From positions 868,001 to 932,000 of the forward strand of contig NZ_CP029480.1 of the NCBI RefSeq assembly GCF_003258705.1: a stretch of 64,000 bases of DNA, read 5' to 3'. Positions 24,716 to 34,868 of this stretch are shown here, one piece after another; within the stretch, counting starts at the first letter, position 1; each line of letters starts with the position of its first letter. The stretch comes from Arcticibacterium luteifluviistationis (GTDB taxonomy: Bacteria > Bacteroidota > Bacteroidia > Cytophagales > Spirosomataceae). The position numbers were made by a program, and so were the translations under genes. Under the pieces are notes generated by a model that was given only the letters and a program-made list of their open reading frames with translations, ran no database searches and had not been told where the DNA came from.

Positions 24716-25831
24716 TTAAATATTCTTCACATAACTCCCCAAAATCTTAACTTCCTTAGGGTACTTAGCTAAAACTTCTGCCAAGTTTTTCTGCTTATAA
24801 TTGCCCATTACTTCAATGAAGAACCAGAAGTTAAACTCTTGGCTTCCCTTGTAAGGACGGCTTTCAATTTTGGTGATGTTGATTTTGTTTTCCTTAAATT
24901 CATTAAGAAAATCTGCTAAAACACCAGAGGTCTCCGTATTATGTAATCTAGCTATTAAGGTAGTTTTGTCATTGTCTGTAGGCTGATTTTCAAACTCTTT
25001 CGCAAGAATAAAAAACCTAGTTCTATTGTTACTATTGTCTTCAATATTCTGAAAAACCATAGGAAGACCAAAAAGCTTTGCTGCTATTTCAGAGCAAATT
25101 GCAGCACTCTCAGGGTCTTCAGAAGCCATTTTTGCAGCTTTAGAGGTAGATTCTACTTGAATTTCTTCAATATCCTGCTGCTCAAAATACTTATTCAAAA
25201 AGCCACGACACTGTCTGAAAGCTATATCCTTAGAATAAATTCGTTTAATATCTGTTAGCTTGTTGGCTTCTGAAGCCAAAGCAAAATGAATGGATAACTT
25301 TAATTCAGCTACTATACTGACATCCATTTCATTGAGTAAATCGACAGTTTCGTAAACTATACCAGCTTGATTATTTTCAATCGGGATAACACCAAAACGT
25401 GCTCTTTCTGTATCTACTGCTTCAAAAACAGACTTTATAGAAGGCAACATTATATAATCACCCAAAGCTCCAAACCTGCTTTCAGCAGCCTGATGTGTAA
25501 AACTACCTTTAGGCCCCATGTAGGCTATCTTCTCAGGTAACTCAATATTTCTAGCGGTAGCAAAAATCTCTAAAAAGATAGCCTCAATGGCTTTAGTATT
25601 CAGCAGTCCATTATTCTCTGCCGATAACCTAGATATAATCTCCTTTTCACGTTCTGGTCTGTAAACAACGGTATTAGTTTGATGTTTTAACACACCTACC
25701 TTTTTTACCAGTTCCATTCGCTCATTAAGAAGTTTGAGCAATTGGCTATCAATGGTATTAATACCTAATCTAAGTTCGTCTAAATTCAATTTAGTCTTGA
25801 GGTTTATAGTGGTCGTCCCAATTTTTGACAT
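24716..25831 (-). CDS. pheA: Bifunctional chorismate mutase/prephenate dehydratase
   Basis: The 371-residue protein has a chorismate mutase (AroQ) domain (about 15-95, LRLGINTIDSQLLKLLNERM), a prephenate dehydratase domain (about 100-280, MGPKGSFTHQAA; ENNSN-like SNNRTRFFIL) and an ACT regulatory domain (about 290-371, ESRPYKGSQEFNFWFFIE). It makes phenylpyruvate for phenylalanine and is probably feedback regulated. The ATG at 25831 overlaps the upstream symporter gene by 41 bases. A TTG at 25789, just past that gene's stop, is an equally plausible start and would leave both domains whole. Confidence 0.93.
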   Translation of the reverse strand: MSKIGTTTINLKTKLNLDELRLGINTIDSQLLKLLNERMELVKKVGVLKHQTNTVVYRPEREKEIISRLSAENNGLLNTKAIEAIFLEIFATARNIELPEKIAYMGPKGSFTHQAAESRFGALGDYIMLPSIKSVFEAVDTERARFGVIPIENNQAGIVYETVDLLNEMDVSIVAELKLSIHFALASEANKLTDIKRIYSKDIAFRQCRGFLNKYFEQQDIEEIQVESTSKAAKMASEDPESAAICSEIAAKLFGLPMVFQNIEDNSNNRTRFFILAKEFENQPTDNDKTTLIARLHNTETSGVLADFLNEFKENKINITKIESRPYKGSQEFNFWFFIEVMGNYKQKNLAEVLAKYPKEVKILGSYVKNI

Positions 25832-27101
25832 TCGGGTCTTTTATTTTGCCAAGGCTTTTCCCTACTAATAAGGCTACCGTTGCATCACTAGTAACATTGA
25901 CTGCGGTTCTTATCATATCTAAAGGCCTATCCACCGCAAATATAAGAGCAATTCCTGCTGGATTAACACCTACCGATTCCAAAACTATCACGAGCATTAA
26001 AATACCAGCACCAGGAACAGCTGCTGTACCTATAGAAGCCAATGTAGCTGTAAGAACAATAACTAACTGGTCAGAAAGCGTTAAATCATTTCCAAAGACC
26101 TGGGCAATAAATACCGCTGCAATTCCTTGATAAAGACTAGTACCATCCATATTTATGGTGGCTCCTACTGGACAAACAAATGCAACAACGTCTTTTTCAA
26201 CGCCTAAATGTTCCTCCACTCTTTCCATGGTTACTGGCAGGGTGGCTGCACTAGAACTTGTAGAAAAAGCTAATAACTGAGCAGGTGCAATTCCGTCTAA
26301 AAAAGTCTTATAACTCAAACCCGTGAATATTTTAACAACTGTAGGATAGAAAGCAAAGAGTAAAAATGCCAAACCTACAACTACCGTTAATGCATATGCA
26401 CCTAACGCAATGAAGACATCGGAAGATGGTGCCTCCACCATTAGTGTAGCCAATAAAGCAAAAACACCAAATGGAGCAAAAAGCATGATAATGTCAATCA
26501 TTTTCAAAATGACCTCATTTAAGCCATCAAAAAAGTCTTTTACAGGCTTTGATTTACTTGGTTCTATTAATATAATACCTATGCCAAAAAATACCACGAA
26601 GAAAATAATCTGCAGCATGTTTCCATTTGAACTGGCCGCCGCTACAATGTTATCAGGAATGATATCAACCAAGGCGTCTAAGGGCCCTCTTTCTTTAGTT
26701 TCATTTGCTGAGGCTATTCTAGAATCCGCTTCACCGGCAAAACTCTCCATCATCTCTAGACGGGTATTTTCTTCAATGAACCTCCCTGGTTTTACCACGT
26801 TGACTAGTAAAAGCCCTAAAGATATCGCAATAATAGTAGTCACTATATACATCCCGATAGTTCTAGAGCCCATCTTAGACAACTGACGAATATCATTTAA
26901 ATCAGAAACCCCTTTTACTAGAGAAGCAATAATTAAAGGAATAGCAATTAGCTTAAGAGAATTAATAAAAATGGTTCCGAATGGTTTTATCCAATCCACC
27001 ACAAAATCTTTTCCCCAGGGAAATAAAAGGAACAGAGCCCCAATTAATAGACCCGCAACCATTCCGATAATAATCTGCCAATGCAGAGCAATTTTTCTCA
27101 T
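25791..27101 (-). CDS. Dicarboxylate/glutamate:cation symporter (DAACS family)
   Basis: The 436-residue transporter has the GltPh-like layout of eight helices and two re-entrant hairpins. HP1 shows AFSTSSSAATLPVTM and helix 7 the NMDGT motif (INMDGTSLY), which coordinates sodium. HP2 has GAGILMLVIVLESVG and helix 8 carries DRPLDMIRTAVNV. It imports glutamate, aspartate or C4-dicarboxylates with Na+ or H+. It lies 22 bases downstream of parE and overlaps pheA. Confidence 0.92.
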   Translation of the reverse strand: MRKIALHWQIIIGMVAGLLIGALFLLFPWGKDFVVDWIKPFGTIFINSLKLIAIPLIIASLVKGVSDLNDIRQLSKMGSRTIGMYIVTTIIAISLGLLLVNVVKPGRFIEENTRLEMMESFAGEADSRIASANETKERGPLDALVDIIPDNIVAAASSNGNMLQIIFFVVFFGIGIILIEPSKSKPVKDFFDGLNEVILKMIDIIMLFAPFGVFALLATLMVEAPSSDVFIALGAYALTVVVGLAFLLFAFYPTVVKIFTGLSYKTFLDGIAPAQLLAFSTSSSAATLPVTMERVEEHLGVEKDVVAFVCPVGATINMDGTSLYQGIAAVFIAQVFGNDLTLSDQLVIVLTATLASIGTAAVPGAGILMLVIVLESVGVNPAGIALIFAVDRPLDMIRTAVNVTSDATVALLVGKSLGKIKDPNVKNWDDHYKPQD

Positions 27102-27123
27102 AGATATAATTTTTTTTCAGAGC

Positions 27124-29019
27124 TTAAACAATTTCTAAATTCTCTTTAGGAATCAAGTCTTCTTCTACTATATCTTTTTCTACTTTGAGGTTTTCAATAA
27201 TGAATTTCTGCCTTTCAGGAGTGTTTTTTCCCATAAAGTATCCCAAGATTTTAGCGATGCTAGATTCTTTTTCAAGTATTACAGGATCCAATCTAATATC
27301 TTTTCCAATGAATCCTTCAAATTCGTGGGGAGAAATCTCACCAAGCCCTTTAAATCTAGTTATTTCAGGTTTTCCTCCAAGTTTTCGTATTGCCTTCTGT
27401 TTTTCGTCATCTGAATAGCAGTAAAAAGTTTCCTTCTTATTTCGCACTCTAAATAGCGGTGTTTGGAGTATATAAAGGTGGCCTCCTCTCACTACATCAG
27501 GAAAAAACTGTAAAAAGAAAGTTAACAACAATAATCTAATATGAGAGCCATCCACATCCGCGTCGGTAGCTATTACCACTTGGCTATATCTAAGACCGTC
27601 CATGCCGTCTTCTATATTGAGAGCATGCTGCAATAAATTAAATTCTTCATTCTCATAAACCACCTTCTTTGATAAACCAAAACAGTTTAAAGGTTTCCCT
27701 CTTAAACTAAATACTGCTTGTGTTTCTGGACTTCTTGCTTTGGTAATACTACCAGATGCTGAGTCTCCTTCTGTGATAAAGAGTGTTGTATTTAATCTGT
27801 CTTCATATTTTACATCAGTCAAATGATACTTACAGTCTCTTAGTTTTTTATTATGCAAACTAGCCTTCTTAGCACGCTCATTTGCTAATTTCTTAACACC
27901 CGCTAACTCTTTCCTCTCTCTTTCAGACTGTTCTATTCGCTTCTTCAAAGCGTCCTTAGTCTCAGGATTCATATGAAGGAAGTTATCAAACTTCTCTTTC
28001 ACAAAGTCATTGATAAAAGTCCTTACAGTTTGAGCATTATCCTCAGGCGAAATAGTAATGGAACCTAGCTTGGTTTTAGTCTGCGACTCAAAAACTGGTT
28101 CTTGTACTCTTATTGATATGGCTCCAATTATAGATGCTCTAATATCCTCCGCTGCATAGTCTTTACCATAATGGTCTCTTACCGTCTTTACTATTGCTTC
28201 TTTAAAAGCAGACAAGTGAGTACCACCTTGCGTCGTATTTTGACCATTTACAAAAGAAGAATACTCTTCACCATATTGGTTACTATGCGTAAGAGCCATC
28301 TCAATATCGGCCCCCTTTAAATGAACAATTGGATATCTAAGGTTAGCTTCTTCCGTTTTTCTAAGAAGCAAATCCAAAAGACCATTCTGAGAAATAAACT
28401 TTTTCCTATTAAAACTGATAGTTAAGCCAGCATTCAAATAGCAGTAATTCCATATCATACTTTCTATATACTGCGGTATGTAATGGTAATTCTTAAAAAC
28501 TGTACTATCCGGCACAAACTCTATTAACGTACCATTCTTCTCACTGCTAACCTCTAGCTTTGATTCCTCTTGAAGCACCCCAACATTAAATTCAGCCCAA
28601 GCCGACTGCCCTTCTCTAAAAGCTTGCACCCTAAAGAAAGAAGAAAGGGCATTCACCGCTTTGGTACCAACCCCGTTTAGACCAACAGACTTCTGAAAGG
28701 CCTTGCTGTCATATTTTGCTCCAGTATTAATCTTTGAAACTACATCAACTACCTTACCTAAGGGAATTCCACGACCATAATCTCGAACAGTTACAGTACC
28801 GTCATCAATTACAATGCTTATGGATTTCCCATGCCCCATAGCATACTCATCAATACAGTTATCCATTACTTCTTTGAGTAATACATAAATACCGTCGTCG
28901 GCAGACGCACCATCACCCAACTTTCCGATATACATCCCAGGTCTAAGTCTAATATGCTCTTTCCAATCTAGTGAGCGAATACTGTCCTCGTTGTATTGCG
29001 GTTCTTTTTCTTCAGCCAT
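27124..29019 (-). CDS. parE: DNA topoisomerase IV subunit B
   Basis: The 631-residue type IIA topoisomerase ATPase subunit has the GHKL domain ([40 protein letters not shown]). The TOPRIM domain contains EGDSASGS and [10 protein letters not shown]. It lacks the long GyrB insertion and opens like ParE, so chromosome decatenation is the likely role. The parC partner is not adjacent in this window. Confidence 0.9.
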   Translation of the reverse strand: MAEEKEPQYNEDSIRSLDWKEHIRLRPGMYIGKLGDGASADDGIYVLLKEVMDNCIDEYAMGHGKSISIVIDDGTVTVRDYGRGIPLGKVVDVVSKINTGAKYDSKAFQKSVGLNGVGTKAVNALSSFFRVQAFREGQSAWAEFNVGVLQEESKLEVSSEKNGTLIEFVPDSTVFKNYHYIPQYIESMIWNYCYLNAGLTISFNRKKFISQNGLLDLLLRKTEEANLRYPIVHLKGADIEMALTHSNQYGEEYSSFVNGQNTTQGGTHLSAFKEAIVKTVRDHYGKDYAAEDIRASIIGAISIRVQEPVFESQTKTKLGSITISPEDNAQTVRTFINDFVKEKFDNFLHMNPETKDALKKRIEQSERERKELAGVKKLANERAKKASLHNKKLRDCKYHLTDVKYEDRLNTTLFITEGDSASGSITKARSPETQAVFSLRGKPLNCFGLSKKVVYENEEFNLLQHALNIEDGMDGLRYSQVVIATDADVDGSHIRLLLLTFFLQFFPDVVRGGHLYILQTPLFRVRNKKETFYCYSDDEKQKAIRKLGGKPEITRFKGLGEISPHEFEGFIGKDIRLDPVILEKESSIAKILGYFMGKNTPERQKFIIENLKVEKDIVEEDLIPKENLEIV

Positions 29020-29173
29020 TGTTATTCTATCAGCGGTATTATAATTATTAAATCTTTAACCAATATTTAAAACCTCATTGAGTTCTAAAAACCAAAAATC
29101 TTCCGTTATTTTGCAGGAATTTAATACTAATAAAGACCCAAAAGTGGTTTACAGTTTATTTAAACGTTTGTCT

Positions 29174-31612
29174 ATGAATTTGTCCAAAGTTAGGAATTCA
29201 GATTTAATCTCGAAAGTTCTAATTGGTATTATACTTCTCACTTTTTTTTCAAGCTCAGGTTGGGCTCAAACCTACCCAGGTTATCCACAAAATATACCAA
29301 CCAATGGGACGGTAATACCCGGCTACCCACAGCAAGGTATACCAACAGGACAAGTTCCCAATAAAACAGGTACTCAAACAGCCGATGATGGTTTTAGAAC
29401 CAATGGCTTAACAGATGAAGCAGCAGAAGCCATGACTCATGAAGACTCTGTAGCCCTTGTTATGGAAGAGAGAGAGATGGAAGACATCGCTGTCGAAACA
29501 CTCAGAAGAAAGATATTTGGTTATAAACTTTTCAATCTTCAAAACTTTGACCCTAATGCTGTTCATAATATCCCAACGCCTAATAATTATGTTTTGGGAG
29601 CTAATGACGAGCTTATAATTGACATTTACGGTTACCTTCAAGAGCATCAAGAAGTAGTTGTAAATACCGACGGTTATATTACTTTAAATAGAGCTGGCCT
29701 TATTAAGGTTGCGGGGCAAACGATAGAAGATGCTACGGTCAACATAAAAAATGCTTTATCTAAAATATATCCAAGCCTTAGAAATGGGGATATGAAGCTT
29801 AAAATATCTTTAGGAGATGTTAGAAGTATTAAAGTAAGCATTACAGGGGAGGCTGTGGCACCTGGGACTTATACAATGAGTTCTTTAAGTACAGTGAGTT
29901 CTGCTCTTTACAGGAGTGGCGGCCCAAACGAAATAGGTTCTTTCAGACAAATTAAAGTAATAAGGAATAATAGCACCGTAGCTACCCTTGACCTTTATGA
30001 TGTTTTAATGAAAGGCTTTTCAAAAGATGATATCCTTTTAAAAGACCAAGATGTTATACTCATTGGACCTTATATCAATAGAGTAATAGTAGGCGGAAAC
30101 ACTAAACGAAAAGGTTATTTTGAACTTCTACCTAATGAAACCCTATCAGACGCGATTAGCTACGCTGGTGGTTTTGGAACTCAATCTTATACGCACAGAC
30201 TTAAAATTTATAGAAACACAAGTAAAGAAAAGGAGATAGTAGACGTATTAAGTCAAAACTACCCAAGCTTTACTATGGCAAATGGAGACTCTTTGTTTGT
30301 CAATGAGGTCTTAGAGCGTTTTTCAAATCTTGTAAGCATTGAAGGAGCAGTTTACAGACCAGGAGAGTATTCCTTAAATAGCAATCCTACTTTAAATTCT
30401 TTAATTGAATCATCTGATGGATTAATGGATGATGCTTTAATGGGGAGAATTTCTTTGGTAAGAACTAATGCTGATTTATCAACAGAGAATCTATCTGTAA
30501 ATTATAAAGACATTCTTTCAGGAACTGCTCCAGACGTTCCATTGAAAAGAGAAGATTTAATTATCGTTCCTTCCATATTTGATTTAACAGAAGTAGCTTT
30601 TGTTAGAATTCAAGGAGCTATAAATAATGAAGATGCAGAAGAGGGTGTTGAACTACCTTACGCTAAAAATCTAACATTAGAAGACGTTATCGTGAGGGTT
30701 GGTGGCTTAACTGAAGCTGCAAGTTTGTCTAGAATTGAAATTGTACGTAGAAAGAGAAACGTTGACATTACTAAAGTAAACGCCCAAATATCTGACATTA
30801 TCAGGTTAGATGTTACCCCAGACTTAGAAGTAGTTAGTGGAAAAGAAAACTTAGTTCTTCATCCATTTGATGAAATATTTGTTCGTTCTTCTCCTAATTA
30901 TGAAGAGCAAACTTATGTTAAAATTGAAGGTGAAGTCTTTTATCCATCAACCTATGGAATTGCAAGCAAGGACGAGAAGATTTCTGACTTGATTAAACGT
31001 GCAGGAGGTTTGACTTTGCAAGCTTATAGCCCTGGTGCGACATTAGTTAGAACTGTACAACTTTCCGCATTAGAGTTAGCACAAAAGAGAAAAACGCTAG
31101 ATGGTTTAACTACTAGTGCCACAGAAACACAAGTTATTGAGATAGATGAAATAGAAGAGACCAGAGAAGAGTCTATTGATATTGACTTAGCTGCTATCCT
31201 TAGAAGCCCTGGAACAGTGGGTGACTTAACTCTTCAGGATGGTGACCTAATCAAAGTTCCTAAGCTATTGGAAACTATAAGGATTCAAGGCGAAGTACTA
31301 TATCCTACCACTGTGAAATTCATGAAAGGATCTGCCTTTAAAAACTATATTTCAGGAGCTGGAGGGTTCACCAAAAGGTCTATGAGAAGAAAGTCATATG
31401 TTCTTTACCCAAATGGTTCTGTTGACAGAACTAGAAAGTTTTTAGTTTTTAACATTTATCCGAAAATTGAACCTGGCTCTGAAATAATAGTACCTCAAAA
31501 AGCTCAAAACAATGCAGATCAATTAGCGGGTTTTGCCAATATATTAGGAACGCTTAGTGCTACCCTAGGTACAATATTCAGTATTTATGGATTCATCAGT
31601 CTTGGTAAATAG
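29174..31612 (+). CDS. SLBB-domain outer-membrane polysaccharide export protein (Wza-like)
   Basis: The ATG at 29174 gives 812 residues with an N-terminal signal peptide (ending in SSSGWAQ); a TTG 32 codons upstream is less likely. A polysaccharide export domain (NYVLGANDELIIDIYGYLQE) is followed by multiple SLBB repeats (for example KVSITGEAVAPGTY, VSIEGAVYRPGEY, RIQGAINNED, VKIEGEVFYPSTYG, IRIQGEVLYPT). The C-terminus is hydrophobic (LGTLSATLGTIFSIYGFISL). It likely forms the periplasm-spanning exit pore for the glycan exported by the ABC genes downstream. It is long compared with E. coli Wza, as usual in Bacteroidota. Confidence 0.88.
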   Translation: MNLSKVRNSDLISKVLIGIILLTFFSSSGWAQTYPGYPQNIPTNGTVIPGYPQQGIPTGQVPNKTGTQTADDGFRTNGLTDEAAEAMTHEDSVALVMEEREMEDIAVETLRRKIFGYKLFNLQNFDPNAVHNIPTPNNYVLGANDELIIDIYGYLQEHQEVVVNTDGYITLNRAGLIKVAGQTIEDATVNIKNALSKIYPSLRNGDMKLKISLGDVRSIKVSITGEAVAPGTYTMSSLSTVSSALYRSGGPNEIGSFRQIKVIRNNSTVATLDLYDVLMKGFSKDDILLKDQDVILIGPYINRVIVGGNTKRKGYFELLPNETLSDAISYAGGFGTQSYTHRLKIYRNTSKEKEIVDVLSQNYPSFTMANGDSLFVNEVLERFSNLVSIEGAVYRPGEYSLNSNPTLNSLIESSDGLMDDALMGRISLVRTNADLSTENLSVNYKDILSGTAPDVPLKREDLIIVPSIFDLTEVAFVRIQGAINNEDAEEGVELPYAKNLTLEDVIVRVGGLTEAASLSRIEIVRRKRNVDITKVNAQISDIIRLDVTPDLEVVSGKENLVLHPFDEIFVRSSPNYEEQTYVKIEGEVFYPSTYGIASKDEKISDLIKRAGGLTLQAYSPGATLVRTVQLSALELAQKRKTLDGLTTSATETQVIEIDEIEETREESIDIDLAAILRSPGTVGDLTLQDGDLIKVPKLLETIRIQGEVLYPTTVKFMKGSAFKNYISGAGGFTKRSMRRKSYVLYPNGSVDRTRKFLVFNIYPKIEPGSEIIVPQKAQNNADQLAGFANILGTLSATLGTIFSIYGFISLGK

Positions 31613-31626
31613 TTTAAATAGCCCTT

Positions 31627-32718
31627 ATGGAATTAGATAGTAACACAGAACGTCAGATTTCTACAAAAGAACTGATGAGTCAATTCTTTGACTTTTTAGA
31701 TCTTTTGGCCAGTAAATGGAGAGTTTGGCTCGCAGCACTTTTAATAGGTGCTTCCCTAAGCCTTACTTTAGATTTTTTTGTTGAAGACGAAAGCCTTTAT
31801 AGAAGTACCATTATTTTCAACCTCGAATTAGGAGGAGGCAATGGACAAAGCCAATTAGGTGGTTTAGCTAGTTCTTTTGGTATTTTCAATCAAAGCTCAG
31901 CTTCTAGCGGAGATCTTTTTACTGCTCAAAATTTCCCGACCTTGCTAAGGTCTAGAGCTGTAATGGAAAGAGCTCTTATGAAAACCGTAGTAGTTAACGG
32001 CGACTCGCTTTTAATGATAAACTACATTGCAGATAGTAGTAACATCAAAACAAATGAATGGGGTGGTAGCCTGTTTAGAAAACCCTTTCAAACGGCCATT
32101 GACCACAAATTTGAGGATAAAGATATTAGTGAGTTTTCAGAACTTGAGAACTTAATGGTTAATGCTATCTATGATAAAGTAAAGGAAACTACATCCGTAG
32201 AACTGGTAGAAACAACGAGCAGTATTATGGTTTTGACAGCAAAACTTACCAATGAAATGCTTGTTAAAAAGTGGGTAGAAGCGGTCCTAGAAACAACAGA
32301 GGAGTTTTATGTAGAAATGAAAACTAAAAAAACTCGAGAACTCTTAAAAACCCAAATAGAACAATTAGACAAACTAGAGTCTGAACTTTCAAGGACTGAT
32401 AGCCGAATGGCAAGACTAAACTTTGAAAACCCTAATTTAGTTGACCCTAGAGGTAATTTTAACCAAACACAGACTCAGAGGCAAAGTAGTTTCTTATCTA
32501 CTCAATACCTTACTCAGCTAAATACTATTAAAGCTCTGGAAAGGGTGATAATTGAACAAACGCCAATCTTCACTATTGTAGAAGAAACAAGATTGCCTTT
32601 AGAAAGAGAAGATGCTGAAACTGGTTTAAACTTAAAATTGAGTAGTTTAGCATTTCTTGTACTTACCATTATAGTTATAAGTTTGGCAGATTCTTATAAA
32701 AAAATCATGCAAGATTAA
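31627..32718 (+). CDS. Wzz-like polysaccharide co-polymerase
   Basis: The 363-residue protein has two membrane helices near the ends (about 36-55 and 335-355) around a periplasmic, coiled-coil-rich domain, the polysaccharide co-polymerase layout. The proline-rich EETRLPLERE before helix 2 fits the Wzz family. There is no cytoplasmic tyrosine-kinase domain, so phosphorylation control of the Wzc type is not encoded here. It would regulate chain length or gate export with the SLBB protein. Confidence 0.82.
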   Translation: MELDSNTERQISTKELMSQFFDFLDLLASKWRVWLAALLIGASLSLTLDFFVEDESLYRSTIIFNLELGGGNGQSQLGGLASSFGIFNQSSASSGDLFTAQNFPTLLRSRAVMERALMKTVVVNGDSLLMINYIADSSNIKTNEWGGSLFRKPFQTAIDHKFEDKDISEFSELENLMVNAIYDKVKETTSVELVETTSSIMVLTAKLTNEMLVKKWVEAVLETTEEFYVEMKTKKTRELLKTQIEQLDKLESELSRTDSRMARLNFENPNLVDPRGNFNQTQTQRQSSFLSTQYLTQLNTIKALERVIIEQTPIFTIVEETRLPLEREDAETGLNLKLSSLAFLVLTIIVISLADSYKKIMQD

Positions 32719-32730
32719 AACAGGAGTATT

Positions 32731-33564
32731 TTGGACAATAAGAAAGTAAAAGTTATATCTTCATATCCCTCATTTTGGGACTACTGGAAAGAAGTATTTG
32801 ATTATCGTGAGTTGTTTTGGATTCTCGCTAAACGAGATATCATGGTTAGGTACAAGCAAACCATCTTTGGTGTTTTGTGGAGTATCTTAAGACCATTGAT
32901 TTCTTCCATGGTTTACGTTTTTGGAGTAAACAGAATTGGTACACTCGGAGAAAACTCTGAGATACCTTATATTCTAGTTATTCTATCAGGAAACATACTG
33001 TGGCTCTTTTTCTCACAGTCACTTATGACTATAAGTTTAAGTGTGGTGACCAATAATAACTTGGTTTCAAAGGTCTTTTTTCCAAGAATTATCATACCGT
33101 TTAGTTCCTTCTTTTTGGGGCTTTTGGATGTAATTATTGGTATGTGTGTGTTTATTGGTTTCTGTTTTTACTACAGTTATATACCAGATTACAAAGTATT
33201 TTTTGCACCCCTCTTTATCATTTTAGCCTATATGGCAGCAAGTGGTGTGGGGCTTTTTGCATCCGTACTTAACGTAAAATACAGAGACATTGGCCAGCTT
33301 ATCCCTTTTGTAATAAGTTTTGGTTTGTTCATCTCGCCTGTACTATATACTACAGATACGGTTGCCTCTCACTGGACCTATAAGCTTTTTGTACTTAATC
33401 CTGTTACAGGCTGTATTGACGCTTTCAGATGGGCTCTTTTAGGAGATGCTTATGCTTTTAATTGGGATAGTTTTATCCCTCTCTTAATATTTTGTTTTGT
33501 TACGCTTTTTGTGTCAATTCGTTACTTTAGAAAACACGAAAGTTCGTTTGTAGATTACATCTAA
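32731..33564 (+). CDS. Polysaccharide ABC transporter permease (Wzm/TagG type)
   Basis: The 277-residue protein begins at TTG with an unusually good Shine-Dalgarno (AGGAG, 7 bases upstream). It has six membrane helices and the ABC2-type opening KRDIMVRYKQTIFGVLW with an amphipathic interface helix. With the adjacent ATPase it would flip completed lipid-linked glycan across the inner membrane. It ends 6 bases before the ATPase gene. Confidence 0.88.
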   Translation: MDNKKVKVISSYPSFWDYWKEVFDYRELFWILAKRDIMVRYKQTIFGVLWSILRPLISSMVYVFGVNRIGTLGENSEIPYILVILSGNILWLFFSQSLMTISLSVVTNNNLVSKVFFPRIIIPFSSFFLGLLDVIIGMCVFIGFCFYYSYIPDYKVFFAPLFIILAYMAASGVGLFASVLNVKYRDIGQLIPFVISFGLFISPVLYTTDTVASHWTYKLFVLNPVTGCIDAFRWALLGDAYAFNWDSFIPLLIFCFVTLFVSIRYFRKHESSFVDYI

Positions 33565-33570
33565 TATTTT

Positions 33571-34815
33571 ATGCCTGCTATAGAAATAAAAAACGCTTCA
33601 AAAAGCTACCTTATTAAACATAAGCTTAGTAAGAGTAATACGCTTAGAGAAGATATAGTCAATTTTTCAAAGTCGGTTTTCTCCAAAAAGAATCCGTCTG
33701 AGAAAGAGCTCTTTTGGGCTTTAAAGAACATAAATTTAACTGTAGAAAGAGGTGATAGATTAGGTGTAATTGGCTCTAACGGAGCTGGAAAGTCAACATT
33801 ACTTAAAATCTTAAGTAGAGTTACTGCACCTACTACAGGTGAAATAAGGATTCAAGGTAGAATGGCCAGCCTCTTAGAGGTAGGAACAGGTTTTCATCCT
33901 GAACTTACCGGTAGAGAAAACATCTATTTAAATGGCTCTATTCTTGGCATGAAAAACCATGAGATATATGCTCAGTTTGATGCCATCGTAGAGTTTGCAG
34001 GTATTGAACAGTTCTTAGATACCCCTGTTAAAAGATATTCCTCTGGAATGTACGTACGCTTGGGTTTTGCCATTGCTGCTCATCTAGAGCCAGAAATTCT
34101 AATAGTTGATGAAGTTTTGGCGGTTGGAGATGCTGATTTCCAAAAGAAAAGTATTGGCAAAATGCGTGATGTGTCTAAAAGTGGAAGAACCATTCTATTT
34201 GTAAGTCACAATCTAACTGCCGTTCAAAATCTTTGTAATAAGGGAGCATTCCTTAGAAAAGGCGAACTTATTGATTCAGGCGAAATAAACTCGGTTATAA
34301 ATAACTACGTTCAAAACGTGGCTTCCTTTCAAATCAAACAAGAATGGGAAGACCAGTCAAAAGCACCTGGTGACAATGGAATCTTAGCGAAGCGAATAGA
34401 GCTAAAGTCCAGTGAAGAACTAGAGTCTGGAACACAGCTCACCACAGCCACACCTTTAAAGGTAGAGTATGAGTTTTGGAATGACCATGATGATGTAAAA
34501 CTTAATGTGAGCATTTTTCTTTATACCATGACTGGGCAGTGTATTTTTAATATTGCCAACGAAGGTAAAATATATAAGAAAGGACTTATAGCTACGGAAT
34601 TCAATATTCCTGGAAATTTCTTAAATGACGGTTCTTATTTCATCTCCATGATGGTGGTTCAAGACGAATCTAAACCATTATTCTTTTTTGAAGAAGCTCT
34701 TATGTTCGATATTCAAGATTTTAGAGAAGACATAGAATGGGTTGGCAAATGGCCTGGTGCTATTAGACCATTAAATTTGAAATTAAAAACTTGGCAAAAA
34801 GAGTTCAATAAGTAG
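33571..34815 (+). CDS. Polysaccharide ABC transporter ATPase with C-terminal glycan-binding domain (Wzt type)
   Basis: The 414-residue protein has an ABC domain (about 1-245) with Walker A GSNGAGKST, signature YSSGMYVRLGFA and Walker B ILIVDEVLAVGD. A C-terminal beta-sandwich domain (about 265-405, VEYEFWNDHDDVKLNVSIFL, LNDGSYFISM) follows. In Wzt proteins that domain recognises the modified non-reducing end of the O-antigen, so export may require a terminal modification. Confidence 0.9.
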   Translation: MPAIEIKNASKSYLIKHKLSKSNTLREDIVNFSKSVFSKKNPSEKELFWALKNINLTVERGDRLGVIGSNGAGKSTLLKILSRVTAPTTGEIRIQGRMASLLEVGTGFHPELTGRENIYLNGSILGMKNHEIYAQFDAIVEFAGIEQFLDTPVKRYSSGMYVRLGFAIAAHLEPEILIVDEVLAVGDADFQKKSIGKMRDVSKSGRTILFVSHNLTAVQNLCNKGAFLRKGELIDSGEINSVINNYVQNVASFQIKQEWEDQSKAPGDNGILAKRIELKSSEELESGTQLTTATPLKVEYEFWNDHDDVKLNVSIFLYTMTGQCIFNIANEGKIYKKGLIATEFNIPGNFLNDGSYFISMMVVQDESKPLFFFEEALMFDIQDFREDIEWVGKWPGAIRPLNLKLKTWQKEFNK

Positions 34816-34868
34816 TATTTTGCTTAAAGCCTTTTGTTAATTTTAAGAAACTTCCAAACCCCATTGAT

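Noticed and set aside
26410-26886. 158-codon open frame on the plus strand
   Set aside because: It lies entirely opposite the symporter gene, whose membrane-protein codons produce long antisense frames. It has no family resemblance.
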